Shown: one piece after another, positions 34,469 to 43,088 of the stretch | Position numbering within the stretch: position 1 is the first letter of the stretch | Layout: every line of letters begins with the position of its first letter | Assembly (NCBI GenBank): GCA_023428755.1 | Contig: JAEYWX010000012.1 | Location: 248,001 to 312,000 of the forward strand | DNA: 64,000 nucleotides | From: Bacteroidota bacterium | GTDB lineage: Bacteria > Bacteroidota > Bacteroidia > Chitinophagales > Chitinophagaceae | Reading direction: 5' to 3' | Notes under the pieces: model-generated | Told to the model about the DNA's origin: nothing | Databases searched by the model: none | The model's input: only the letters and a program-made list of their open reading frames with translations | Translations under genes and position numbers: made by a program

Positions 34469-34858
34469 TTAACGTTTAGAGAACTGGTAGCTTCTACGTG
34501 CTTTCTTCTTACCAAATTTCTTACGTTCAACACCACGTGGATCACGCTTTAATAAACCTGCAGCTTTTAATACAGGACGATATTCAGCATTTACTTCCAG
34601 CAATGCACGGGCAATACCCAGTTTTACTGCTTCTGCCTGTCCTTTAATACCACCACCGCTTGCATTGATTTTGATATCAAACTTGTCTAATGAGTCAATA
34701 GACTTTAAAGGAGCTTCTACCTGATTTTGTAAATACACCAGGCTGAAGTATTCTTTGTAGTTTTTGTCGTTCACGGTAATTGTTCCGTTACCCTTGCTCA
34801 GAAATACACGGGTAATGGCTTCTTTACGGCGACCAACTGCGTTTTTTTGCTTTTCCAT
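34469..34858 (-). CDS. rpsI: 30S ribosomal protein S9
   Basis: A 129-residue ribosomal protein. Landmarks are the N-terminal GRRKEAITRVFL, the GGGIKGQAEAVKLGIARAL segment and the basic C-terminal tail KKFGKKKARRSYQFSKR, whose final Lys-Arg reaches into the P-site. It is cotranscribed with rplM (41-nt gap) and rpsB. Confidence 0.98.
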   Translation of the reverse strand: MEKQKNAVGRRKEAITRVFLSKGNGTITVNDKNYKEYFSLVYLQNQVEAPLKSIDSLDKFDIKINASGGGIKGQAEAVKLGIARALLEVNAEYRPVLKAAGLLKRDPRGVERKKFGKKKARRSYQFSKR

Positions 34859-34899
34859 TTATAAAATTTTACTCTCCTCCGGTTGGCGGAGATGGGGGT

Positions 34900-35343
34900 T
34901 TAGAATTTCAGTTCTTTTGGTTGTTGTGCTTTGTGCTGATGTTCTGCGCCAGCATACACAAATAATTTTTTATACATCTTACGACCCAAACGGTTTTTTG
35001 GCAACATGCCTTTTACTGCACGCTCAATTACCACTTCCGGGCGACGACGCATCAAATCTTTTGCGATTTCAATTTTCTGACCACCTGGGTAACCACTAAA
35101 GTTGTGATATTCTTTGTACTCCGTTTTTGTACCTGTAAATACAGCCTTATCAGCATTAATTACAATTACATAATCGCCACAATCAACGTGTGGTGTGTAA
35201 TACGCTTTGTTCTTGCCACGTAAAATAGCAGCAATCTTCGAACACATGCGGCCAACGGTTTGATTGGTGCCGTCAACAACGTACCAGTTACGCTGCACGG
35301 TAGCCTCGTTCGCATGTTTTGTAGTGAAATGTAGTTTACTCAT
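34900..35343 (-). CDS. rplM: 50S ribosomal protein L13
   Basis: A 147-residue large-subunit protein; RNWYVVDGTNQTVGRMCSKIA, DYVIVINADK and MLPKNRLGRKMYKKLFVYAG are typical. The ATG at 35343 (MSKLHFTTK) is chosen. The frame is open to 35433, but that extension would pass through the promoter box at 35410-35417 and the leader hairpins. It is the first gene of the rplM-rpsI-rpsB-tsf operon. Confidence 0.97.
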   Translation of the reverse strand: MSKLHFTTKHANEATVQRNWYVVDGTNQTVGRMCSKIAAILRGKNKAYYTPHVDCGDYVIVINADKAVFTGTKTEYKEYHNFSGYPGGQKIEIAKDLMRRRPEVVIERAVKGMLPKNRLGRKMYKKLFVYAGAEHQHKAQQPKELKF

Positions 35344-35357
35344 TGTTTGTTGTTTTT

Positions 35358-35373
35358 CCACGCCATCCCGTGG
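35358..35373 (-). promoter_or_regulatory. Leader hairpin 2 of the rplM operon
   Basis: A 5-bp stem CCACG/CGTGG with a 6-nt loop (GGATGG in the RNA sense) lies 14 nt before the rplM ATG. Confidence 0.4.
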
Positions 35374-35388
35374 TTTATTGAAAAATTT

Positions 35389-35406
35389 CCCGTTTTTAGC
35401 AACGGG
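35389..35406 (-). promoter_or_regulatory. Leader hairpin 1 of the rplM operon
   Basis: A 6-bp stem CCCGTT/AACGGG with a 6-nt loop lies at the predicted 5' end of the transcript. With hairpin 2 it occupies most of the roughly 65-nt leader. Confidence 0.4.
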
Positions 35407-35409
35407 TCG

Positions 35410-35417
35410 CAAAGGTA
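35410..35417 (-). promoter_or_regulatory. Promoter -7 box of the ribosomal operon
   Basis: The minus strand reads TACCTTTG, an exact TAnnTTTG match, 66 nt before the rplM ATG. This leaves a real leader, unlike most promoters in this window. Confidence 0.65.
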
Positions 35418-35603
35418 GGCCTGCCGGCACCACTTCTCCAAAGAAATACAGGAGTATTTTTTATTGCACTTTCACAATAAATTGATTTTCAATGAAAATT
35501 TTGCTCAATTATTTTAGAGCATGGCTGAAACCTGCGCCAAATAAGGAAAACAGAAGGGTACAATCGGTAAAAGTGCTGCTGGCTGTGCGTTAAGCTGTGG
35601 TGT

Positions 35604-36446
35604 TTAATAACCGGTTGGGCACTTGTAAGAAGTAATACTGAAAGTAACACCAAGCGTTGCCATAATATATTGATCACGCTGGCCGCTGAAGCCACGTTGG
35701 GTTCCGGCCACACCAATAGGTGTTCCTGTTTCGTAGCTGCGGTCTTGTAAAAAAGAAGCAGGTGAGCCAACGGGAAATGCTGCAATACCGGCATAAGTGC
35801 CTGAAACATCATCAATGAAATCGGTGGTGGTAAAGCGGTGTACAATTTCGAAATTAAAGTTCACCCGATCGTTCCAGGCATATTTCACCCCCACACCTAA
35901 TGGAAACGCAAAAGCGGTGGTGGAATATAGTTTCCTGTCGGGGTAAGCGGCAGAACCCTGGCCTTCTGTGCCTAATGGACGAAGAAAGTATTTTTCGCCG
36001 TTCAGGTAAGCATACGGATCGAAACTGATAAATCCTGCACCAAAGGTTACATAAGGAGTAAAGCGTTGGTTGGGATTGGTGGGGTTGAAACGGAAAAAAT
36101 TAAAATCGCCCTGCAACATCAGCTCCCACAAATTGGTATTGAAACTGAGGTTCCGGCGCATCTGAAACTCATTCTTCTTTTCATAGATATCACTGTAACC
36201 CAACTGAGCATAATTGGCTCCGATACGTACTGCTACATAATCGTTGATTTGTTTCCGAAAGAAAATACCGGCTGCTATTTTGGGGCGGTTCAATCGTTTA
36301 TCAGGATTCAGATCGCCAAAATAATGAGCTGCTCCAAGGTGAACACCAAACTCCCCATCATGACGGTATCCATCGTACTGGGCATTAACAGCAGAAGGTG
36401 TTGCAACTAAACAAAGGGCGAACAGGCTAAACAGTAATTTTTTCAT
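35604..36446 (-). CDS. DUF6089-type outer-membrane beta-barrel protein
   Basis: A 280-residue exported protein with a clear signal peptide (MKKLLFSLFALCLVATPSAVNA, cleavage before QYDGY). The mature part alternates hydrophobic and polar residues in many short strands and has the segment HLGAAHYFGDLNP and a final aromatic-rich strand, the pattern of a small beta-barrel. In Bacteroidota this family usually accompanies genes for outer-membrane biogenesis; here it lies 68 nt downstream of the NAD kinase gene and near an Omp85-type gene. Function unknown. Confidence 0.75.
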   Translation of the reverse strand: MKKLLFSLFALCLVATPSAVNAQYDGYRHDGEFGVHLGAAHYFGDLNPDKRLNRPKIAAGIFFRKQINDYVAVRIGANYAQLGYSDIYEKKNEFQMRRNLSFNTNLWELMLQGDFNFFRFNPTNPNQRFTPYVTFGAGFISFDPYAYLNGEKYFLRPLGTEGQGSAAYPDRKLYSTTAFAFPLGVGVKYAWNDRVNFNFEIVHRFTTTDFIDDVSGTYAGIAAFPVGSPASFLQDRSYETGTPIGVAGTQRGFSGQRDQYIMATLGVTFSITSYKCPTGY

Positions 36447-36514
36447 CAGTATGAATTCTCAGAAATGTAATAACGCAAATATCAGGGTTTTCATATATCG
36501 GACTACTGTAACTG

Positions 36515-37393
36515 CTAATTTCTCCTGTCGAGCCCCCACGATAATTTGTTCCGCAAGGTTTGCAGAAAATTATTTTCATTCAATCGGATGAGGCTTACTG
36601 TAAATTCTTCTTTCTTAACAGCCAGTTGAATGGTTTTTTGTACGATCTCTTTGCGGGAATCGAGCGTACATAAAAAGCTATCGGCTCTTCCTTCAATTTC
36701 AAATGAAATGATATTGTTGTCCGGCACCACAATGGGCCTCACATTGAGATTGTGTGGGGCAACAGGTGTTATTACAAAACTACCTGAATCCGGAAATACA
36801 ATGGGGCCATTACAGCTAAGCGAGTACCCGGTTGATCCTGTTGGTGTGGCCACGATCAAACCATCAGCCCAATAACTGTTCAGAAACTCTCCGTTTAAAT
36901 ATGCATGAATCTTGATCATGGAAGATGTATCCAGCTTATGAATGGCAAACTCATTCAACGCATAAGGCGTATCGCCAAAGAGCGACATGTTACTATCCAG
37001 ATGTATCAGCGTACGTTCATCTTCTACAAACGTTCGATTTTTTAAAGAGGCCACCACGGTTTCCAGCTCTTCCCGGCCAATACTGGCCAAAAATCCAAGT
37101 CGGCCAAAGTTGATACCGAGCAATGGAATATCCTGGTTACGCACCATGGTAACGGTGTCGAGTAATGTACCATCGCCACCGAGGCTGATCATGCATTCAA
37201 ACGAGTCGTTGAGGTCTTCTGAAGAGTGAAAAAGTGACGGTTCAGTATCAAATGAAATATCCTGTCGTATCTGCTCATAAAACCCACGGTACATGCTTAC
37301 GTCAATATGCTGATCTTTCAATTCCTGGAGTAAACGCTGTACATCTTCTTTCTGATCCGATTCATATACCCTGCTGTAGATAGCTACTTTCAT
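36515..37393 (-). CDS. nadK: NAD kinase
   Basis: A 292-residue cytoplasmic enzyme phosphorylating NAD to NADP. The ATP/NAD motif LGGDGTLLDT (residues 71-80), GINFGRLGFLAS near 95 and the catalytic-site segment TPTGSTGYSLSCNGP near 180-195 are all intact, and the length is normal. It lies between the Omp85-type gene and the DUF6089 gene on the same strand. Confidence 0.95.
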   Translation of the reverse strand: MKVAIYSRVYESDQKEDVQRLLQELKDQHIDVSMYRGFYEQIRQDISFDTEPSLFHSSEDLNDSFECMISLGGDGTLLDTVTMVRNQDIPLLGINFGRLGFLASIGREELETVVASLKNRTFVEDERTLIHLDSNMSLFGDTPYALNEFAIHKLDTSSMIKIHAYLNGEFLNSYWADGLIVATPTGSTGYSLSCNGPIVFPDSGSFVITPVAPHNLNVRPIVVPDNNIISFEIEGRADSFLCTLDSRKEIVQKTIQLAVKKEEFTVSLIRLNENNFLQTLRNKLSWGLDRRN

Positions 37394-37470
37394 CAGCTTA
37401 TTTTTTTCGTATGGGTTGAAGTTATTAGTGTTGTAGAAACAAGTTGATCAGGTGTTGTTAAAGGGTTTGT

Positions 37471-38964
37471 TTAAAAATCTCTGCGTACATGTAAAAATAA
37501 TCCCTTTTCGCCCAATTGGTTAAAGGAATATTCGAAGCGGGCTACAAAGTCGTAATAGCTTAATACATCTATGCCGGCACCATAGGTATATAAAAATCTG
37601 TTGTTGAGAATACTATTGGTGTAGGCAGGCAAATGACTGGCACCAATATCACCGTATACTTTTGCTATGATCTTGAATGGGATTTTTTTGTACTTCTCAT
37701 TTTTGATGATAAATGTAGGTACGTTGAGATTCAGCACTTCCTGTCGCAGCGTTCCTTTCAATATGCCTGCTTGTACACCATCGATTACATAGTATTCCAA
37801 ACCACGCATGAAATAATCGCCATAGCCCAACGCTCCCATATTATACATTGGTTGCTGAAAGGGAACTTTTACAAGGTAATAGCCAATAGCTGATGCAGAT
37901 GTTTTTTTTGAGAGTTGAAAAAACTTTCCTGCTTTACCGGAAAACTGCCAGAGGTTCATTCCCTTGGCGCCTAATCCTCTTTGTGTAAAGATGCCGCTGA
38001 ACAAAAATCCTTTCCATGGATATACATTATTATTGGCATTGAAATATTGATAGCTGTACACAAATTCGCCATAGGCCTGCCGTGTTTTGTTATTGTTGAA
38101 AAACGGGAGAAAGCCTTTCAATGAATTATCGGCAATCAGTTGGTTTACACTGTCGGGAATTTTTTCATCTACATAACTCAGCCGGAAAGTGTGACGGTTA
38201 TTAACCCCTTTGCGGATAGAGTAGCCAGCTTCAATTTTAAATGTGGTGCGTACAAATTCATTGATCTGCGCATTACTAACGGGGAAGAATACCTGCTTGT
38301 TACTGTCAGTAGCATAGGTCATCTGGCGAAACTGTTTGTAATAGATGCCGCCCAGAAAACCTCTCTCCAGCTTTTTATCGGCATACGGCTGCTCGTAAAA
38401 AATGGAATACTCTCGTGTGTAGCCGTTAATAAAATTGAAGTTGAGTTTATCTCTTCTGCCCGATACGTTGTCCCAGTTCAGCTTTAATCCATAATTCACC
38501 CGTTCAAGACTTCCGCCCTGCTCCACTAGCCATTGATTGGGATTACGATCTACCAATTTAAAATAGGGGAATGGAAATAGGTACCAGCGTTCTTTTACAT
38601 CAAAAACGAGATCAACATGTTTTTCGTCCCACGAAACAATGCGGGGAATCACCTCCAGAAAAAGCAATGTATTCAACACGTTCACCCGTGCCTGCTCTAT
38701 TTGTTCTTCCAGTTGTTTTGGAGAAAACTCGGCACCTGCCCGGAAAGGAACTTCCCGCAGAATGATGTATTCTTTTGTTTTTTTATTTCCAGTTACAATC
38801 AGTGTGCGGATTTTGAGTTCAGCGGAATCAGGAAATTGACGAATGATCTTTTGAAGTTTTTCTTTTGCTGTATCAATCGCAACCGAAGGCTGTGCACAAA
38901 TGCTTGCAAACAACAATTGAAACAGAAAAAAGAAAAGGGTGCTATATAAAAACTTCAGCAGCAT
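37471..38964 (-). CDS. Omp85-superfamily outer-membrane protein (single POTRA, TamA/BamA-like)
   Basis: A 497-residue protein with a signal peptide (ending in ASICA), one visible POTRA-like domain at about 50-125 (KIRTLIVTGNKKTKEYIILREVPFRAG...) and a C-terminal barrel of about 350 residues that ends in FLHVRRDF, with the terminal aromatic. It is shorter than BamA, which has five POTRA domains. It may insert or secrete outer-membrane proteins, but which ones cannot be told. The 73-nt gap upstream contains a 7-bp hairpin 9 nt before its ATG. Confidence 0.78.
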   Translation of the reverse strand: MLLKFLYSTLFFFLFQLLFASICAQPSVAIDTAKEKLQKIIRQFPDSAELKIRTLIVTGNKKTKEYIILREVPFRAGAEFSPKQLEEQIEQARVNVLNTLLFLEVIPRIVSWDEKHVDLVFDVKERWYLFPFPYFKLVDRNPNQWLVEQGGSLERVNYGLKLNWDNVSGRRDKLNFNFINGYTREYSIFYEQPYADKKLERGFLGGIYYKQFRQMTYATDSNKQVFFPVSNAQINEFVRTTFKIEAGYSIRKGVNNRHTFRLSYVDEKIPDSVNQLIADNSLKGFLPFFNNNKTRQAYGEFVYSYQYFNANNNVYPWKGFLFSGIFTQRGLGAKGMNLWQFSGKAGKFFQLSKKTSASAIGYYLVKVPFQQPMYNMGALGYGDYFMRGLEYYVIDGVQAGILKGTLRQEVLNLNVPTFIIKNEKYKKIPFKIIAKVYGDIGASHLPAYTNSILNNRFLYTYGAGIDVLSYYDFVARFEYSFNQLGEKGLFLHVRRDF

Positions 38965-38972
38965 AGTTTGTT

Positions 38973-38989
38973 TTCTGCTAAAAGCAGAA
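38973..38989 (-). promoter_or_regulatory. Small dyad just upstream of the Omp85-type gene
   Basis: TTCTGCT-AAA-AGCAGAA has 7-base arms and ends 9 nt before the ATG at 38964. As RNA it would form a hairpin close to the start codon. It could equally be a weak terminator for the CBS gene. Confidence 0.35.
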
Positions 38990-39037
38990 CCTTAAATGTA
39001 CTATGATTTGAGGAGAAAAATGATTCTGTGGAAGAAT

Positions 39038-39703
39038 CTAAATGTTAAGATAATTCATGAGGTGATCATAGTTCAAACGCAATTCTTCTTCTGACAGATT
39101 TTCGCCAAAATACTGAATGATATTGTACTCGTACCGTTCAAACGAAGAGAGAATATCCTGAATATCGCTTTTGTTTACTTTAATGGCTACCATTAATTCA
39201 CCGGTTGAGGGGTCGGTCCAGGTGTTGAGGTGAATGATCTTTGCATTATTTGATTCAACAATACGGCCTATTTCAGAAATGTAAAAACTATTGGGCGCCA
39301 TTTGCAGTATAATAATACCACCGGGAATTGCTGCCGAATTATAATGAGCCGTAGCCTGCAGCAGATCTTCCATTGTAATAACGCCCATCAATTCCCCATC
39401 TTCTTTTACCACTGGCAAAATACTCAGCTTTTGCTGATGCATGATCTTAAGCGGCACAAGAAAAAAATCAGCTGGGTTAATGCGTGCAGGTACACCGTTA
39501 TGCATGAATGTTTCAACAGTTGAAGTTTCTGCTTCAAATTCCAGCTCTTCTTCGTGTACTAAACCAATGTACTTGTGATCCTTTACAACAGGAAGTTCAG
39601 TAATGCGATGTTCTTTCATGAAATCCAACGCCTGCCGAACCGTATCTGTGGCCTGAAGTGTGGGTATGTGGTTTGATATAAGCTCGGCTGCTGTCATTGT
39701 CAT
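39038..39703 (-). CDS. CBS-domain protein with ACT-like C-terminus
   Basis: A 221-residue protein with two CBS motifs in tandem (about residues 5-60 and 68-125; ITELPVVKDHKYIGLVHEEEL and LSILPVVKEDGELMGVITMEDLL). An ACT-like domain follows at about 140-215 (GGIIILQMAPNSFYISEIGRIVESNNAKIIHLNTW). Such proteins sense nucleotides or amino acids and regulate partner enzymes. It follows the alpha/beta hydrolase gene with an 11-nt gap. The ligand is unknown. Confidence 0.85.
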   Translation of the reverse strand: MTMTAAELISNHIPTLQATDTVRQALDFMKEHRITELPVVKDHKYIGLVHEEELEFEAETSTVETFMHNGVPARINPADFFLVPLKIMHQQKLSILPVVKEDGELMGVITMEDLLQATAHYNSAAIPGGIIILQMAPNSFYISEIGRIVESNNAKIIHLNTWTDPSTGELMVAIKVNKSDIQDILSSFERYEYNIIQYFGENLSEEELRLNYDHLMNYLNI

Positions 39704-39714
39704 TTGTTTCTTCG

Positions 39715-40488
39715 TTAGACGGGTACCGGTGTATTTAACTTGGTAAGAAACCCGTTTAATATTTCGTTAAACTCATCGGGCCGTTCCATCATGGGAGCGT
39801 GGCCGCATTTATCAATAAAATGTAATTCAGAGTTTGGAATAAGTTTATTGAACTCTTTCCCTACAAACGGTGGGGTAATGGTATCATTGTTGCCCCAGAT
39901 AAGTAAGGTTGGTGTTTTAATTTCTTTTAACTCATCGCCCAGGTTATTACGAATGGCACTTTTTGCTAACGCAATTACCTTAATCACTTTGAGCCGCACA
40001 TTTACAATTTCATACACTTCATCAACCAGCTCTTTCGTTGCCATAGCAGGATCGTAAAATGTTACTTCCGTTTTTTTGCGGATGTATTCATAATCACCCC
40101 GCTTGGGATAGGTATCGCCCATGCCGTTTTCAAATAAACCAGAGCTTCCCGTTAAGATCAACGATTTGATCCGCTCCGGATGTTTGAGTACATGCACCAA
40201 GGCTACATGTCCGCCTAACGAATTCCCTAATAAATGAATATTATTATAGTTCTTGTATTCAATGAATTTTTGAACATATTTCTCCAGCCCACCAACGGTG
40301 GTATGCAACAGATCCAATTCAAACAAAGGCAACATGGGAACCACCACCTTGTTGCGTTTGCTGAAATAATCGATCAGGTCCTTGAAATTACTCAACGCAC
40401 CAAATAACCCATGAAGCAACATCAGCGGCTCGCCTTCGCCTGCTTCGATATACTTAAATTTTCCTTCCTGTATAATTTCGTAGTTCAT
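39715..40488 (-). CDS. Alpha/beta hydrolase
   Basis: A 257-residue alpha/beta-fold hydrolase with the complete triad: nucleophile S90 (LLGNSLGGH), D202 (WGNNDTITPP) and H230 (CGHAPMMERP). The oxyanion motif HGLFG lies at 26-30. There is no signal peptide, so it acts in the cytoplasm, on an ester or C-C bond substrate not predictable from sequence. It is in a unit with the CBS protein gene. Confidence 0.85.
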   Translation of the reverse strand: MNYEIIQEGKFKYIEAGEGEPLMLLHGLFGALSNFKDLIDYFSKRNKVVVPMLPLFELDLLHTTVGGLEKYVQKFIEYKNYNNIHLLGNSLGGHVALVHVLKHPERIKSLILTGSSGLFENGMGDTYPKRGDYEYIRKKTEVTFYDPAMATKELVDEVYEIVNVRLKVIKVIALAKSAIRNNLGDELKEIKTPTLLIWGNNDTITPPFVGKEFNKLIPNSELHFIDKCGHAPMMERPDEFNEILNGFLTKLNTPVPV

Positions 40489-40568
40489 GTACTGGCAGCA
40501 AATAACGGTTGTTAATTGCTAAAATAGTCGATTTGTGTGAAAAATTGTAATTCAGTTGCAGATTGATG

Positions 40569-41108
40569 TTATTGCGGTTGCAGTTGACCTCCAAGCTTTT
40601 CGAAGAAGGCTTCGAGCTCCGTAAACATGTTGCTGAAAACCGGAATAATAACGCCGATCATTTCAATAACTTTTGGACCAAATGGCTGAATGATAGAATA
40701 AGTACGGGAGGCTGCTATTGCTTCTGCACTTATCAAATTCATCTGCGATGCATAAAAAAACAACACACTTAAAATAAGTGCATAAAGTATTGCATAAACG
40801 AGTACACCTGCCAGTTTATTCATCCAGCCCATCCAGGCCATATCAACAGCCTTTTCAATAAGCTTTGCAACGAAACGTATGGCAAACACTGTGATAAAGA
40901 ATACCAATGCAAAGGCAATAAAGGGCAGCCATTGCATATTGATGTTGGTTGATTGCGAAAGCCACGCTGCTACAACTGTGCTGAGTTTTAATGCTGCTGC
41001 CAATCCTATTACAAATGCAAGAATAGAAAATACAGCGATGATTAACCCATTGCGGATGCCTTTTATCACTGCAAATGCCATTGCTATAATTACAATGATA
41101 TCAAGCAT
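40569..41108 (-). CDS. CvpA-family inner-membrane protein
   Basis: A 179-residue protein with four hydrophobic segments. The CvpA signature is clear at the N-terminus (IVIIAMAFAVIKGIRNGLIIAVFSILAFVIGLAAALKLS). Members of the family are linked to colicin V production in E. coli and to envelope integrity generally. The gene follows the YqeY-like gene by 5 nt, so both are in one transcript. Biochemical role unknown. Confidence 0.85.
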   Translation of the reverse strand: MLDIIVIIAMAFAVIKGIRNGLIIAVFSILAFVIGLAAALKLSTVVAAWLSQSTNINMQWLPFIAFALVFFITVFAIRFVAKLIEKAVDMAWMGWMNKLAGVLVYAILYALILSVLFFYASQMNLISAEAIAASRTYSIIQPFGPKVIEMIGVIIPVFSNMFTELEAFFEKLGGQLQPQ

Positions 41109-41113
41109 GGTGC

Positions 41114-41563
41114 TTATTTACTTAGAAGTTCTTTTACAACGGCACTGATGGTTTTTCCATCTGCTTGTCCTGCAAGTTGTTTGTTGGCTGCTCCCATTAC
41201 CTTTCCCATATCCGCAGCTGATGATGCGCCTGTTTCCGCAATAATTGCAGCAATGATCGTTTTCAACTCTTCTGCATCTAATTGTTTGGGCAGGAATTTT
41301 TCAATGATCGCTATTTCTTCTTCTTCTTTTTGAGCCAGATCGGCACGGTTCTGCTGGCGATAAATATCCAGTGAATCTTTGCGTTGCTTCACTAATTTCT
41401 GCAGCAATTTTATTTCATCATCGGCTGTAAGCTCTCCGCTTCCGCCTGAGGTTTTTGCCAGTAAAATAGCAGCTTTAATAGCACGTAAGCCACGTAAGCC
41501 GGCTTCATCTTTTGCTTTCATGGCATCTTTCATTTGTGCCATGATCTGTGTTTCAAGACTCAT
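41114..41563 (-). CDS. GatB/YqeY-domain protein
   Basis: A 149-residue helical protein of the YqeY family, related to the C-terminal tRNA-binding tail of GatB. Typical features are the N-terminal MKAKDEAGLRGLRAIKAAILL, the KQRKDSLDIYRQQNRADLAQKEEEEIAIIEKFLPKQL-like region and a C-terminal GKTISAVVKELL. It sits between gldC (6-nt gap) and cvpA. Its role, perhaps in tRNA-dependent amidation, is not established. Confidence 0.92.
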   Translation of the reverse strand: MSLETQIMAQMKDAMKAKDEAGLRGLRAIKAAILLAKTSGGSGELTADDEIKLLQKLVKQRKDSLDIYRQQNRADLAQKEEEEIAIIEKFLPKQLDAEELKTIIAAIIAETGASSAADMGKVMGAANKQLAGQADGKTISAVVKELLSK

Positions 41564-41569
41564 AGTGTA

Positions 41570-41914
41570 TTACTGATTTTGTTTTAATTGTTCCTGCTTG
41601 AATTTTTGCATGAAGCTTTTTGCAAACGCTTTCATTTCTTCACTCAATTGTGGTTGGTTGGTAGCACGGTTGAATGTATCGGCCATAGTCATCAATAATT
41701 GATAATAGAAATCGGCCATTTCATCCACCATCATATCTTTTGTCCAGAGATCGATCCGCAATGCCGATTTATCAGCGCCATCCCAAAATGCAACCATCAT
41801 GGCTTTGGCTATCTGTTCCATATCTGCATTACTGTCGCTGGCTTTCCACTTAATTTGTTCCGGCACTTTCTGATCGTCCAGGTAGACGTCGATTGAAATA
41901 TTACTTTTATGCAT
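41570..41914 (-). CDS. gldC: Gliding motility protein GldC
   Basis: A 114-residue soluble protein matching GldC (SNISIDVYLDDQKVPEQIKWKA and the DLWTKDMMVDEMADFYYQLLMTMADTFNRAT region). In gliding Bacteroidota GldC supports the Gld/type IX secretion machinery. The ATG at 41914 lies 16 nt from an exact TACCTTTG promoter box. It is the first gene of a unit with the YqeY-like and CvpA genes. The secreted protein with a T9SS tail at 44173 is consistent with a working type IX system. Confidence 0.9.
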   Translation of the reverse strand: MHKSNISIDVYLDDQKVPEQIKWKASDSNADMEQIAKAMMVAFWDGADKSALRIDLWTKDMMVDEMADFYYQLLMTMADTFNRATNQPQLSEEMKAFAKSFMQKFKQEQLKQNQ

Positions 41915-41930
41915 ACGAAAATTTGTGCGG

Positions 41931-41938
41931 CAAAGGTA
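41931..41938 (-). promoter_or_regulatory. Promoter -7 box for gldC
   Basis: The minus strand reads TACCTTTG, 16 nt before the gldC ATG. Confidence 0.6.
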
Positions 41939-41940
41939 GG

Positions 41941-43071
41941 TTATTCAGTAACGGCAGCCAGCTCAATGCAACTCCACATTTTTTCAGCAGCCGCATCCCA
42001 GCTAAACAGGTGCATGCGCTTTCGCCCGTTTTCAATCAAGCGGCTTCGCAAGGCTTCATCTTTATAGATGAGGAGCATTTTTTCAGCGATATCTTTTACA
42101 TCTTCAGGATTGATATACAAATACGCATCACCCCCCACTTCCGGCATAGCGCTGTTATTGGAAACAATTGCGGGTACGTCACATTGCAATGCTTCAAGCG
42201 GAGGCACACCAAAACCCTCAAAATAGGAAGGATAAACCATTGCATAGGCCGATGCCACCAATGAGGCCAGCTCCTTTTTTTCGAGATAGCCTGTAAGCAG
42301 AACATCGTTCCTGAACTTAAATGTTGCCAGCAGCTTTGTGAATTCGTCGGTTTTCCAGGCAAGCCGGCCGGCAATTACCAATTTCATGTTGCTGCGTTGC
42401 CATTTCTTGAACTGCGAAAAAGCTTTGAGCAGATGAATGAGATTTTTGCGGGGATGAATGGAACCCGTGTAGATAAAGTATTCACAACCAGCGGTGTATT
42501 TCTCTTTAATCCGTTCCCTTTCTTCGTAATCCATCGGCTGAAAAACCGGATTCGGAGCATTGCCCACAATATGAATCTTCTCAGGATTAACTGAATAGTG
42601 GTTGATGATATCATTTTTTGAAAAGGCAGAAACAGTGATGACCGTCTTTGCTTTTTCAAGAAAACGACCTGTATATTTTCGATAAAACCGGAGATGGGGC
42701 TTACTTATAAAATGAGGGTAATGCAAAAAAGCCAGATCGTGTACTACGAGGCATTGCGGCACTTTGGTGCGGAGGGAGCAAAAGCCATCCGGACTTACAA
42801 ACACATCTGCTTTTATTTTTCGAAGCACGGAGGGTACTTTCCAATTATACCAAAGCTGCCAAAGGATAGGAAGCCTTGCCTGCGGACTTACAATAACCGG
42901 TTGAATATTAGGTGTATTTACAAATTGTTGATCGTATGGCCGATCAAAGAGAAAATAAAATTGATGTTCCGGATGCTGTTGAGCAATCCGGGAAAAAATC
43001 TCTTCTATGTAATAACCATAGCCTTCCATTTTTCCGGGAAGCAACGCTTTTGTGTTTATTGCAATCACCAT
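41941..43071 (-). CDS. Glycosyltransferase family 4
   Basis: A 376-residue GT-B enzyme. The C-terminal nucleotide-sugar domain is clear: YTGSIHPRKNL near 195, VIAGRLAWK near 230, and the PSYFEGFGVPPLEALQCDVPAIVSNNSAMPEVGGDA segment near 290-325 with the conserved EGFGxPxLE. It transfers a sugar in cell-surface or LPS/exopolysaccharide synthesis; donor and acceptor are unknown. The ATG at 43071 lies 9 nt from an exact promoter box; an upstream TTG at 43083 lies inside that box and is unlikely as a start. Confidence 0.88.
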   Translation of the reverse strand: MVIAINTKALLPGKMEGYGYYIEEIFSRIAQQHPEHQFYFLFDRPYDQQFVNTPNIQPVIVSPQARLPILWQLWYNWKVPSVLRKIKADVFVSPDGFCSLRTKVPQCLVVHDLAFLHYPHFISKPHLRFYRKYTGRFLEKAKTVITVSAFSKNDIINHYSVNPEKIHIVGNAPNPVFQPMDYEERERIKEKYTAGCEYFIYTGSIHPRKNLIHLLKAFSQFKKWQRSNMKLVIAGRLAWKTDEFTKLLATFKFRNDVLLTGYLEKKELASLVASAYAMVYPSYFEGFGVPPLEALQCDVPAIVSNNSAMPEVGGDAYLYINPEDVKDIAEKMLLIYKDEALRSRLIENGRKRMHLFSWDAAAEKMWSCIELAAVTE

Positions 43072-43080
43072 ATGAGAGCG

Positions 43081-43088
43081 CAAAGGTA
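43081..43088 (-). promoter_or_regulatory. Promoter -7 box for the glycosyltransferase gene
   Basis: The minus strand reads TACCTTTG, 9 nt before the ATG at 43071. Confidence 0.6.

Noticed and set aside
35482..35496. ATTTTC-AAT-GAAAAT inverted repeat between rplM and DUF6089 genes
   Set aside because: Short, AT-only arms and no T-run; not convincing as a terminator.
35489..35845. 118-codon minus-strand open frame
   Set aside because: Most of it is a shadow of the DUF6089 gene in another frame, and the sequence has no coherent protein pattern.
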